The notes below the pieces were generated by a model, which worked only from the letters and a program-made list of their open reading frames with translations, had not been told where the DNA came from and did not search any database. DNA of 52,011 nucleotides, from assembly GCA_017963125.1 (NCBI GenBank), contig JAGCUA010000066.1, positions 1 through 52,011 of the forward strand. The letters are read 5' to 3'. Every line of letters starts with the position of its first letter. Position 1 is the first letter of the stretch. Source of the DNA: a bacterium (GTDB lineage: Bacteria; UBP6; UBA1177). The position numbers and the translations under genes are program-made. This document shows positions 1-9,108 of this stretch, one piece after another.

Positions 1-3000
1 GTGATCAGCACAAAATCACTACGGTTTACGGTACTGAGAAAAACGGTATTTCCTTAAATGAAAGAATTGTCGAGGAATACTTTACGAACTGGGCTCAGCC
101 GGCAAAAAAGATAACCTGCAGACCTGCTGCGGGCGATCAGATTGAAAGCTGTGACAGCATCACGAATAAGGTGACTGAAGAGATAAAATACAATGTCAGC
201 GGTTCACCGATATACTTCAAAAACGCCGACGGGCAGGTGACACTGAACATTTACGACACGAATGCAGAAACAAATGAAGAGAATTACAACTTCCATTTCT
301 ATGCTGATCCGCACACATACATAAATTATGATCAGACGATCCCGGACCTTGACCTGGGTTTTGTAAGAGCCGACAATCTGCGTAAAACAGGGACGCCGGT
401 CTGCTCGGCGGTTTTCAGCCTTAACACCGTGGCAGGTGATCTTGATACTGATCTGCTCGACTATGTAAGATACGGGCTGAACCACAGTTCCAATCTGTGC
501 AGCGACACTGCAAACAGCAGGGTAACGAACTATGAATGGGACAAAGAGGCGTTCGGAAAGCCCTACGACCTGAAAACTGTCACTTACCCCGACGGAAAAA
601 CCAAAACATTGGTGTATGACTATGACATCCGCAGTTTTTTTCAGAATTCCCCGCAGCCGTCTCTGTATGCGGACTACACTCCGAACGGCAAAGTATGGGG
701 CGAAACCATAACCGGCAGCGACAGCCAGAACACACTTCAGACCTGCTATGCCTACGACATAAATTATCAGCTTATTGCTCAGGGCACAGGTCCGGCAGGC
801 AGCGGTTGCAGTTATAAAAAGGGATTCAGCTTTGATTCTTCAGGACTGTTGATGACACGTGATGTTTCATACAACGGAAACACTGAAGTACTTCCCAACG
901 ATTACATCTACGACAGTATGGGAAGAAAGATCGCAGAGAGAAATTCAGCCGGAGTCTCCACGCTTTATGTTTATGACAGCCTTGACCGCGTGATATTCAC
1001 GTTTTTCGGCTGCAGGCTCGATAACAACAATTCCGGTGTTTTCGGCCAAATCTATGAGCCATACGACTTCAATGGAAACGATTTTGCCGGAGAAGACGGC
1101 CGCGGAGTAACGTTCCGCTCAGCCTTTCCTTACAATGATTTTAACTGCGAATACTACCGCAAATACAAATATGACGTCATGAGTAATCTGAAAGAGACCT
1201 ACTTCTTTGAATACTGGGGGATAAATCAAAACAATCAGATTACTCAGTTAGATAATCCAAAAATCATCAAACAGGAAACAGAATATGACTTCCTTGGCCG
1301 TGCAGTAAAAAGCTGCCAGTTTGATGTCGCACAGCCTTCAGACAAAAGGTGCATAGAAACTGAGCATGACGCATTCGGCAACATCGTGAAAAAAGAAGAA
1401 GCGGTTTATGATCAAAACAATCATAAACGAAATGATGTTCATGGTGAAGTCCGCACAATCACCTACGACCACAGAAACAGGCCTCTCACAGTCACAGTCG
1501 ACGGACTTCAGACGGAACAGTATTTCTACCACAATGAAACATGCGGCACTTATTGCGGTTACGATGAAATAGCAAACAAATACGGAACAACTAACACTCT
1601 CAAAACATACAAGGACAAATGGGGCAGAGCCGCAAAAAGCGTTGATCCGTTCGGAAACAATGTAGAGCCGCATTACAACAGCACGACATGGCTGACAGAT
1701 TATTCAAAAACCTACAACGGCACGACTTTAACGAGTTTCGATGCCTACGAATACGATGATTTAGGCAGGATTTCTACAGTTAAAAAAGTTCTTTTTGATC
1801 CCGCTTCAAATACATCCAATGCGGCAGCGACCTCAATCAGCGGAATTGCCGCGAAAGAGATGGTTCTTGAAAAATCGGTTTCATATGATCCGGTTACAGG
1901 CAGTGTTGTCGCCATCGAAGACAGCTTCGGAAATGAGACTGTAAAAGTTTATGACAGCCTGAACCGCGTTGTCAAAGTTGAAAATTATGATGCGGATAAT
2001 CAGCTTGTTTCTTCCGTAAGAACTGCTTACGATGCAACAGGCAGGATATCAGCTGAACAGAACTGGACTTCGGCAAAAACCACCGTTACGGAATATGAAT
2101 ATGACAACATGGGTAGAGTTACAGTTACATGCATTAAAACAACGAATGCCATAGAATCTCAGAATTGTCTTTCATCTTCATGCGCTTTTGACAATGACGA
2201 TGAAAAATGCTCTTATCAGCTGTATAACACAGGCGGTCAGGTGGTATGGAGCGCAGACACAGAAAGCGGAGGAATAACAAACCTGCTTTCATTTTTGAAT
2301 ATTGATCTTATCGTAGGGAATGAAACTGTTTACGACTACAATGCTTTCGGTGAAGTCATTAAAACGGCAAGAAGAATGACAGCTAACGGAAGCGGCGGCG
2401 GTTTGACAGAGACGCAGCTTTACAATTCAGACGCTTGGATAACCACAAATTACACTTACGATATTTTCGGCAGAATCACTGAAAAGGCCGATGACAACGG
2501 TGCAAAAACCTACTACACATACACGGTGAACAATCTTCCAGAAACAGAAAAATACTGCGGCAGTGACGACTCTGACTGTGACTATCCGCGGGAAGTCACA
2601 TACACATACAACAATAAACGTGACCTTGTCAGCGAAACTTACGAGCAGAGCGGCCAAACTCTGACAGTCAACTACGGTCGCGACGCTTACGGCAGGATTT
2701 CGCAGAAATATACGGGAAGTACAGCAAACGATGTTTATCAGACTTTTACTTACAATAACAGAAACCTTCTTGAAACGGCGAAAAGCGTTGATCCGACGAA
2801 TACGACTTCCACGCTTTCGGAAGTAACCAGAACTTACGATTCCTTCGGCAATATAAAATCCGAAACCTTTGACTCAGGCACGGTATCAAGCGCGATCGCG
2901 TGGAATCCGACTACAAAATTGATGAGTGAAACCATCACGCTTCCGAGCGGCAGGAACATTGTCGAAACGACTCTCAAGGGACTTCCGAAAACTCTTGAAT

Positions 3001-5312
3001 ACGACGGAACAAAACTCCTGCAGTACAACTACGGCACAGGAAATGTCCTGAGCTCGATCCACAAGAATTTTGATTCAAACAATAACCATGCAGCCGAGCT
3101 TTCCTACACCTACAACAACTGGCGCAAAGTGAGCCGCAGAAAAGAAGATTTCACATCACTGAACGCACCGACAGTCGCGGATTATGAATACACCTATTCC
3201 AAAGGGCTTCACCTCATTGGGAAGCAGGAAAACGAGGAAAACCGCAGAACTGCTTATCAGTATGACTCATACTACCGCCTGAGAAGGGTCGATTACAACT
3301 GCGCATACAACCCAGACGATCCAACCTGCATAGAGGGCAGGAACAATGTCTTCAAGTGCAATGCGGCTGAAAGCGGCTGCGAAGACTTCCAGCTTGACGG
3401 AGTCCACAACATCAGATCAAGTTATGAAAACCAGACGAATTTTGCATGGACAGTCGACGGTTTTAACAGGCTTGAGCATAAATCGTGGAATAATAATACA
3501 ACCACATATAGCTACGATTCAAACAACAACATGATCGGAGAAGATTTTGACGGCGACCAGAATGCGGACATCGTTTACACCTACGACAAGCTGAACCGAC
3601 TGACAAGCGTCACGAACTCCGATTATCTCGTCGAATACAGCTATGACCCCTTCAACAGAAGAACAGAGAAAACCATTTATTATGCTGACGGAAATGACAC
3701 ATTCGAGAGAACACACAAATATGCTTACAACGACTGGGATATCATCAGCGAAGAAATCAAAATTGTCCGCACATCGGATAATCCGGTCACCACAACAGCA
3801 TGGGAACTCCGCAGATATGTCGATCACGGCACCGACAACCACATCATAATGGACACCGTTTCATGCAGTGACGACGGCAACGGCAACTGCTCGCCCAACG
3901 AATCGACACTTCAGAGAATCTGGTTCCACAAGGATGAGCGCGGCAACATTATCGCAATATCAGACGGCAACGGCACAATATACGAGCGTTACCGTTACCG
4001 CGTCTACGGCGAACACGAAGTTCTGAACGCAGACTTCACTCCCAAATCAACAGCAGCAATCTCGCCGTTCTTGTGGGGCGGCTCACTCTATGAACCCGAA
4101 ACTAATCTCTACTGGATGCGAAACCGCTATTACCACATTGACATGCACCGCTTCATTAACCAAGACCCCATCGGAATCTGGGGTGATGCCAACAACTTAG
4201 GCAACGGTTTTGCATACGTCGCCGGAATGGTCATTGAAGCAAGTGACCCGACGGGGCTGGATGTCGTAATTATTGTGAGAAGGATTTTCGAAAACGATAC
4301 TTTTATAAATGGAAGCCTAACAGCATTTTCTACAACAACATTTGAAGAATTTTCAGGTCGTACCATTGAAAACAAATCCAGTCATAAAGGGAAACCTGCA
4401 TTGCCTGGAGTTTACGAAGCTACCGTGTATTCTGAAAGTCCTGTTGATCATAGACCTTATGATCCGCCAAGAATTAATTACACCAGTAGAGGACATCAAA
4501 TTCATATAGGAAATCTTTATACTGATAGTGATGGGTGTATATTGTTAGGGAAGGAAGGAGAAGTCGGAAAAAACCGGGTCGACCATTCAGGAATAGCCCT
4601 TAAAAAATTGAACGCCATCATATCTGAAGATAAAATGAAAACCCAAAATAAAGGAAAAATTTTTGTGGTTATTTTGCCAACTGATTATGAACCCCGAAAT
4701 ATTAACAATTCCCTATGGTCAAAATTCTTCGATTTACATGATTCTATAAAAAATATTAATAAATCTAAAAATGACAAAAATGCTTCTGAACAACTTGATG
4801 AAAAAGAGAAAGCAGATCCAGAATCTAAGCCGTTAGAAAATAAGGATGATGATGAGAGTTTCGGAACAAATCCTATAAGAAGCAAATACCCAGAAGCTGA
4901 CGTTGAGTGCAGTTATGGTAGTTGCCAGTGTGTATCGGGAAATTGTTCTGGGGCAACAGGTGGAAATACGTCGTCAGACCCAGATCAAGATCCTTCTAAT
5001 GCAATCCAAAGGATTTTAATGACCAACATTTTGGCAAAAATGCTTAAACGCGGAGAATCTGAACAACCGCCTGTGTTCGTTGACACTGGCACTGGACCAA
5101 ATGGCGCAATTAAGATTTATCGTAATCCATATTACATAAACAAGGATCCTTTAAAGACCATTTTGTTTGATGGTGATAATGGATCAGGCAAACCAATGAT
5201 TTATCGAAATCCGTTTGTTCCGGGTGCTGAATACGGATATGACTCAACAACTTATGAAAAATGGCAACAAAGCGGCTTTGTTCAGCCGGATGTAGATCCT
5301 TACTGGTATTAG
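1..5312 (+). CDS. RHS-repeat polymorphic toxin protein, 5' end outside window
   Basis: The reading frame is open from base 3, so the true start lies upstream; the GTG at 171 is only an internal codon. The protein carries dozens of YD repeats (for example YDSMGRK, YDSLDRV, YDAFG, YEYDNMGRV) up to about base 3960. The RHS core follows, with GNIIAISDGNG, YERYRYRVYG, LYWMRNRYYH and FINQDPIGIWGD, ending in EASDPTGL near 4260. RHS/YD shells enclose a C-terminal effector in known systems. After the core come a divergent, A+T-richer region (4261-5010) and then a conserved tail (5011-5312) shared with the second RHS gene. The divergent part contains PALPGVYEATVY and HIGNLYTDSDGCILLG, which resemble DUF5675-type domains. 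The stop codon is followed by AGGAGG and the next start after 9 bases, so the downstream gene is translationally close. The delivery route (T6SS or other) is not visible here. Confidence 0.93.
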   Translation, partial: DQHKITTVYGTEKNGISLNERIVEEYFTNWAQPAKKITCRPAAGDQIESCDSITNKVTEEIKYNVSGSPIYFKNADGQVTLNIYDTNAETNEENYNFHFYADPHTYINYDQTIPDLDLGFVRADNLRKTGTPVCSAVFSLNTVAGDLDTDLLDYVRYGLNHSSNLCSDTANSRVTNYEWDKEAFGKPYDLKTVTYPDGKTKTLVYDYDIRSFFQNSPQPSLYADYTPNGKVWGETITGSDSQNTLQTCYAYDINYQLIAQGTGPAGSGCSYKKGFSFDSSGLLMTRDVSYNGNTEVLPNDYIYDSMGRKIAERNSAGVSTLYVYDSLDRVIFTFFGCRLDNNNSGVFGQIYEPYDFNGNDFAGEDGRGVTFRSAFPYNDFNCEYYRKYKYDVMSNLKETYFFEYWGINQNNQITQLDNPKIIKQETEYDFLGRAVKSCQFDVAQPSDKRCIETEHDAFGNIVKKEEAVYDQNNHKRNDVHGEVRTITYDHRNRPLTVTVDGLQTEQYFYHNETCGTYCGYDEIANKYGTTNTLKTYKDKWGRAAKSVDPFGNNVEPHYNSTTWLTDYSKTYNGTTLTSFDAYEYDDLGRISTVKKVLFDPASNTSNAAATSISGIAAKEMVLEKSVSYDPVTGSVVAIEDSFGNETVKVYDSLNRVVKVENYDADNQLVSSVRTAYDATGRISAEQNWTSAKTTVTEYEYDNMGRVTVTCIKTTNAIESQNCLSSSCAFDNDDEKCSYQLYNTGGQVVWSADTESGGITNLLSFLNIDLIVGNETVYDYNAFGEVIKTARRMTANGSGGGLTETQLYNSDAWITTNYTYDIFGRITEKADDNGAKTYYTYTVNNLPETEKYCGSDDSDCDYPREVTYTYNNKRDLVSETYEQSGQTLTVNYGRDAYGRISQKYTGSTANDVYQTFTYNNRNLLETAKSVDPTNTTSTLSEVTRTYDSFGNIKSETFDSGTVSSAIAWNPTTKLMSETITLPSGRNIVETTLKGLPKTLEYDGTKLLQYNYGTGNVLSSIHKNFDSNNNHAAELSYTYNNWRKVSRRKEDFTSLNAPTVADYEYTYSKGLHLIGKQENEENRRTAYQYDSYYRLRRVDYNCAYNPDDPTCIEGRNNVFKCNAAESGCEDFQLDGVHNIRSSYENQTNFAWTVDGFNRLEHKSWNNNTTTYSYDSNNNMIGEDFDGDQNADIVYTYDKLNRLTSVTNSDYLVEYSYDPFNRRTEKTIYYADGNDTFERTHKYAYNDWDIISEEIKIVRTSDNPVTTTAWELRRYVDHGTDNHIIMDTVSCSDDGNGNCSPNESTLQRIWFHKDERGNIIAISDGNGTIYERYRYRVYGEHEVLNADFTPKSTAAISPFLWGGSLYEPETNLYWMRNRYYHIDMHRFINQDPIGIWGDANNLGNGFAYVAGMVIEASDPTGLDVVIIVRRIFENDTFINGSLTAFSTTTFEEFSGRTIENKSSHKGKPALPGVYEATVYSESPVDHRPYDPPRINYTSRGHQIHIGNLYTDSDGCILLGKEGEVGKNRVDHSGIALKKLNAIISEDKMKTQNKGKIFVVILPTDYEPRNINNSLWSKFFDLHDSIKNINKSKNDKNASEQLDEKEKADPESKPLENKDDDESFGTNPIRSKYPEADVECSYGSCQCVSGNCSGATGGNTSSDPDQDPSNAIQRILMTNILAKMLKRGESEQPPVFVDTGTGPNGAIKIYRNPYYINKDPLKTILFDGDNGSGKPMIYRNPFVPGAEYGYDSTTYEKWQQSGFVQPDVDPYWY
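3199..4260 (+). repeat. RHS core duplication, copy 1
   Basis: This 3' portion of the first RHS gene is strongly similar to 6717-7653 in the second one. It runs from the codons for KGLHLIGKQENEENRR to the end of the core (EASDPTGL). The match is nearly identical at both ends and more divergent in the middle, for example around 3300-3420, where copy 1 has a Cys-containing insertion. Confidence 0.85.
5011..5311 (+). repeat. RHS C-terminal tail, copy 1
   Basis: This encodes about 95 residues beginning near NILAKMLKRGESEQPP and ending QPDVDPYWY. It is closely matched by 8281-8584 at the end of the second RHS gene, although the regions immediately upstream of the two copies are unrelated. Confidence 0.85.
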
Positions 5313-5321
5313 GAGGATAAA

Positions 5322-6671
5322 ATGAAAAACATAGTATTTTCAATCATCTTTCTTTTTTCTTTCTGCATTTTTGGCAATGCCGAGCCGATAGACATTTTGT
5401 CTTCTCTAAAATCGACGGGCAATCTGGTTGCATTGGAAAAAACGAATATTGAAATCAAAAAGGAGAGCCTTTTTATAAAAATCAACGGTGTTTCGGCAGA
5501 TATTGAAGTCAATTACACCTATTTCAACAAAGGAAAAAACGAAATCATTGATTTTGCTTTTCCTATAGACTTTGAAGTCAGTCTTTTCGATGACAGGCAG
5601 GATCCGCTGCGTACCGACATAACAGCTTTTTCGATTTCAGTGAACGGTATTGAGGCCTATCCTGACCACACTATAGAAAAATTTTACAACTGTAATCCGA
5701 ACGAAGAATCATGTCATCCGATAATACCTGAATACATAACCGAAAATTTCATAAAAAGGTGGTATGTCACTAAAATACAATTCCCCCAAAACCGTGAAAC
5801 AAAAGTTAAGGTCAAATACAAGGTTAATGCTTATGCTAATCATTATCTTTATAGCAGCGATCCGATTCCCGTATTGGGCGGCCGGATTTTGCGTTATGAT
5901 TTTTCTCCGGCGCAGTATTTCGGAATGGGAAAAACAGACAAAATGGAAATAGTGATTGATGCTCGGGAAGTTGATTATGCAGGCGGAAAAATCTTTAAAA
6001 TTTCTCCATCTGTTTTCAAAGAAAAAGAGAAAATCTACAAATATTCCGGCAAAAACTTCGATTTCAGAAAGAATCCGTCACTTTCAGTTGAATATGACAT
6101 TACAAATTCGGAAATGTTCGAATATTTCAAGAAAAACCGCAAAGGTTTCAATAACATGTTCGGCTTAAATACAAAAGTTAAGGTTTCATCGTCACTTAAA
6201 GGATATGACTCAAAAAACATGTTTGACGGAGATCTTTCAACAGCTTGGTGCTTCAAAAATAGCGGTAAAGAGGAGTTTGTTGAAATCTCGCTTGATCCGA
6301 CGCCGGTGGTCGGATATATCTCGGTTATGAACGGCTATCTGAAAAACAAAGCAGTTTACGATGCCAATGGCAAAGTAACGGAATTCGATGTTACGACAAG
6401 ATGCGAAAACAAAGAGTCGTGTTTGTCTTCATGCAATGAATATGCAAAAATTCTAAAAGAAGAGTCCAAGATAAATTTCAAACCAGATATTCCTGCATGG
6501 AGCGACAGAATCCATAAAGACCCTGTCAGGGAAGTAAACCGACCGATACTTGATCTTGAGCGCGTAGGTGTTCCGTTACCTAGCGGCTGTTGGATAAGAA
6601 TCATAATAAAGTCAACTGTCAAAGGTGAAAAATCTGATGACATCTGTATTTCGGAAATGTTTTTGATGTAA
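5322..6671 (+). CDS. Secreted protein with NADase-type glycan-binding (discoidin-like) C-terminus
   Basis: The 449-residue product begins with a cleavable signal peptide (hydrophobic residues 4-18, then GNA at 18-20), so it is exported. The N-terminal half has a beta-rich pattern (SADIEVNYTYFNKGKNE, then IDFAFPIDFEV) resembling DUF4424-type periplasmic domains. Residues of about 285-400 contain NMFDGDLSTAWCF, EEFVEISLD and ISVMNGYLKN, the pattern of the discoidin-like domain known from NADase-type glycan-binding proteins. The gene starts 9 bases after the RHS stop, with AGGAGG as ribosome binding site, which is the position of an immunity or accessory gene in RHS loci. It could be the cognate immunity protein, a secreted adaptor or an unrelated passenger; the sequence does not decide. 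The exported location would fit protection against an effector acting in the envelope. Confidence 0.8.
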   Translation: MKNIVFSIIFLFSFCIFGNAEPIDILSSLKSTGNLVALEKTNIEIKKESLFIKINGVSADIEVNYTYFNKGKNEIIDFAFPIDFEVSLFDDRQDPLRTDITAFSISVNGIEAYPDHTIEKFYNCNPNEESCHPIIPEYITENFIKRWYVTKIQFPQNRETKVKVKYKVNAYANHYLYSSDPIPVLGGRILRYDFSPAQYFGMGKTDKMEIVIDAREVDYAGGKIFKISPSVFKEKEKIYKYSGKNFDFRKNPSLSVEYDITNSEMFEYFKKNRKGFNNMFGLNTKVKVSSSLKGYDSKNMFDGDLSTAWCFKNSGKEEFVEISLDPTPVVGYISVMNGYLKNKAVYDANGKVTEFDVTTRCENKESCLSSCNEYAKILKEESKINFKPDIPAWSDRIHKDPVREVNRPILDLERVGVPLPSGCWIRIIIKSTVKGEKSDDICISEMFLM

Positions 6672-6692
6672 AACTATTGGAGTTGTTACTCA

Positions 6693-8585
6693 ATGCAAGC
6701 AAATACCAATTTCATAAAAGGGCTTCACCTTATCGGAAAGCAGGAAAACGAGGAAAACCGCAGGACCGCTTATCAGTATGACTCATACTACCGCCTGAAA
6801 GGTGTCGATTACGATTTTGCGAACAACACAGCTGCAAGAACAGACAGCTTCTTTGCTGACGGCGTCCACAACATCGAACAGAGCACCGAAAACGGTGTAA
6901 CTTACGCATGGGGAGTGGACAAACTCAACAGACTGCGTGACAAAAAAGTCGGCGGAAACACTGCGGTTACATACAAATATGACAAGCGGAACAACATGAT
7001 AGGAGAAGACTTCGACGGAAGTGAACCCGCTGACATCAGCTACATCTACGACGATTTGAACCGCCTCATCGAAGTCAAAGACGGCAGCAACAACACGATT
7101 GCAGCTTACACCTATGACGCATTCAACCGCCGCATAACCAAAACCGTCGGAAACACGATAGAAAGATACTCCTATGACGATTGGAACATCGTTGAAATTG
7201 CAACAAATTCAAACGATTATACAAACATCATCGATTCCGGCATGGACAGACATATCGCAATCGAAGTCACTGCAAACAACACCTCAACACTGTATTATTT
7301 CCTGACAGACGAACGCGGCAACGTGACGGCCCTCACCGATGCAAACGGCAATATCCTTGAACGCTACAGATACCGTGTTTACGGCGATTTTGAGATCCTT
7401 GATTCCCAGTTCACACCGAAAAACTGCAACAACCAGACCTGCTACGCGATGAACCTGCACAACTTCCTCTGGGGCGGTTCACTCTATGAGCCCGAAACAA
7501 ACCTTTATTGGATGAGAAACCGTTACTACCACATCGATATGCACCGCTTCATCAACCAAGATCCCATCGGAATCTGGGGTGATGCCAACAACTTAGGCAA
7601 CGGTTTCGCCTATGTCGCCGGAATGGTTATTGAAGCCAGTGATCCGAGCGGGCTAATTTCCCAAGAAAATTCTTATGACATAATCCTCAATACTGATGAA
7701 GAATTCTATCAAGTTAGGCAAATGACTGCAGAAGAACGAAAACAATCTATAAACTGGATGAGCAATGTAGCGTTTGATATTGCATGGCCGATTCTTTTCG
7801 GAAATCCCGTCGGATTGGGGATAGGAATTGCTGCTACATTATTAACAATTATGGGGGATCTCGATAATACTAATCATAGTTTTACATTTGTTGTTTCTCT
7901 TACTTTATCGAGATCGGAAGAATATTACAGCATTATAAATACCTTGAAAGTGGCAAATAAATCGTATTCTTATGAGTTGCTTATCGCTGGTCTTGTTAAA
8001 GACGCAATATTTCTTGGACTTGATTTACATTCTTTATATAAAGACAACAAAGCTCCTTCTGAAAACAACTTACTAGATGAAAATTTGGATTCAGATAAAC
8101 TTAAGACCTTATTGCTTGATAACGGTGACATAGTGATTGCTGATGAGAATGGTAAAATAGTACATTGTAGCGGTGATTGTAGCAAGACACCTGAAGGAAG
8201 TTATTTAGATGCAGATCTTTTAAAAACTCTTTGGGGAATATATCCTTCAGATCTCTATAAAGATGCTTCAGATATGATTCAAAACATAATAAGGATAAAT
8301 ATCTTGGCAAAAATGCTCAAACTCGGGGAAAGTGAGCAACCACCATTTTTTACGGATACTAGTACTGGTCCAAATGGCGCAATAATGATTTACAAAAATC
8401 CGTACTATGTGAACAAAGACCCATTGAAAACTATCTTGTTTGATGGCAATAACGGTTCTGGTAAGCCCATGATTTATCGCAATCCGTTTGTTCCAGGAGC
8501 AGAATACGGTTATGACTCCACAACTTATGAAAAATTTAAACAGTCAGGATTCCCGCAAACGAATGTAGACCCGTATTTTAAATAG
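6693..8585 (+). CDS. Second RHS tip protein with putative membrane-active effector region
   Basis: The 630-residue product lacks the long YD-repeat shell. It starts directly at the segment KGLHLIGKQENEENRR that lies deep inside the first RHS protein, so it is a duplicated 3' cassette with its own ATG (GGAG upstream). It has about 300 residues of YD repeats and core ending in EASDPSGL at 7653. A unique region (7654-8280) follows, then the conserved tail (8281-8584). The unique region carries a long hydrophobic segment (WPILFGNPVGLGIGIAATLL, from about 7783) and a second one near LLIAGLVKDAIFLGLDL, suggesting membrane insertion or pore formation; this is inference. No signal peptide is seen. 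The next gene begins 9 bases after the stop with AGGAGG. Orphan RHS tip cassettes behind a full-length gene are known to serve as donors for toxin exchange by recombination. Confidence 0.88.
   Translation: MQANTNFIKGLHLIGKQENEENRRTAYQYDSYYRLKGVDYDFANNTAARTDSFFADGVHNIEQSTENGVTYAWGVDKLNRLRDKKVGGNTAVTYKYDKRNNMIGEDFDGSEPADISYIYDDLNRLIEVKDGSNNTIAAYTYDAFNRRITKTVGNTIERYSYDDWNIVEIATNSNDYTNIIDSGMDRHIAIEVTANNTSTLYYFLTDERGNVTALTDANGNILERYRYRVYGDFEILDSQFTPKNCNNQTCYAMNLHNFLWGGSLYEPETNLYWMRNRYYHIDMHRFINQDPIGIWGDANNLGNGFAYVAGMVIEASDPSGLISQENSYDIILNTDEEFYQVRQMTAEERKQSINWMSNVAFDIAWPILFGNPVGLGIGIAATLLTIMGDLDNTNHSFTFVVSLTLSRSEEYYSIINTLKVANKSYSYELLIAGLVKDAIFLGLDLHSLYKDNKAPSENNLLDENLDSDKLKTLLLDNGDIVIADENGKIVHCSGDCSKTPEGSYLDADLLKTLWGIYPSDLYKDASDMIQNIIRINILAKMLKLGESEQPPFFTDTSTGPNGAIMIYKNPYYVNKDPLKTILFDGNNGSGKPMIYRNPFVPGAEYGYDSTTYEKFKQSGFPQTNVDPYFK
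6717..7653 (+). repeat. RHS core duplication, copy 2
   Basis: This matches 3199-4260 of the first RHS gene. The stretch encoding the core end (from LWGGSLYEPETNLYWMRNRY to EASDPSGL) is almost identical at protein level and differs mainly at third codon positions. Confidence 0.85.
8281..8584 (+). repeat. RHS C-terminal tail, copy 2
   Basis: This encodes NILAKMLKLGESEQPP to NVDPYFK. Compared with copy 1 at 5011-5311, the segment around NKDPLKTILFDG and KPMIYRNPFVPGAEYGYD is almost unchanged. Confidence 0.85.
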
Positions 8586-8594
8586 GAGGCCAAC

Positions 8595-9104
8595 ATGCTT
8601 GAAGAAATAATTGGTTTTATAGGATTATTGTTCCTTTTTATTTGGACGTTGTTCATCACAAGTAAAGATGAAGAAAAAAAAGAAAAAATCAGGAATTCTT
8701 TTTTAAAGAACAAGCCGCTTGCTGAGTTCGATTGCGATCTAATTGATGGAATAGACAAAGTTCAAGCAACATTGCTGGCGACAAATAGTTTTTACAGAAC
8801 CCATGCTAGTGTGATGTTGTATGAAAAATCTATTGTAATTGCTACAGGATCAGAAGTGTTTCAGCCGGAAATAATGATCAATGATATTGAGACCGTTTCA
8901 ATGAAACGCCTTGCATTTGAGGATCATCTTTATATCAGGCACACCGTTACGGCAGATATAAAAGCTAAATATAAAGAAACTTGTCCAGAAATCTACCTCA
9001 AAGGAAAAAAAGAAGATCTACTTTACATCAAGAAATTCCTTGAAGAAAGAATGCACAGACCGAAAGTAATCGATTTAACGGGCGGAGACCGAACGGAGCA
9101 ATAA
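8595..9104 (+). CDS. Membrane-anchored small protein, candidate RHS immunity protein
   Basis: The 169-residue product has an N-terminal transmembrane segment (about residues 5-22, IIGFIGLLFLFIWTLFI) followed by a soluble domain. The order ASVMLYEKSIVIATG, a strand-rich middle with ISO-like DIETVSMKR, and a C-terminal helix KKEDLLYIKKFLEER is reminiscent of bacterial PH-like domains. No firm family was recognised. It begins 9 bases after the second RHS gene, with AGGAGG as ribosome binding site. In RHS and other polymorphic toxin loci the gene at this place is normally the cognate immunity gene, and a membrane-anchored immunity protein would fit the membrane-seeking segment of its toxin. That role is inferred from position and topology only. 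Confidence 0.75.
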   Translation: MLEEIIGFIGLLFLFIWTLFITSKDEEKKEKIRNSFLKNKPLAEFDCDLIDGIDKVQATLLATNSFYRTHASVMLYEKSIVIATGSEVFQPEIMINDIETVSMKRLAFEDHLYIRHTVTADIKAKYKETCPEIYLKGKKEDLLYIKKFLEERMHRPKVIDLTGGDRTEQ

Positions 9105-9108
9105 GAAT

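Noticed and set aside
171..5312. GTG at 171 as true start of the first RHS gene
   Set aside because: The frame is open to the window's first bases and already codes for plausible RHS-type sequence, so the gene begins outside the window.
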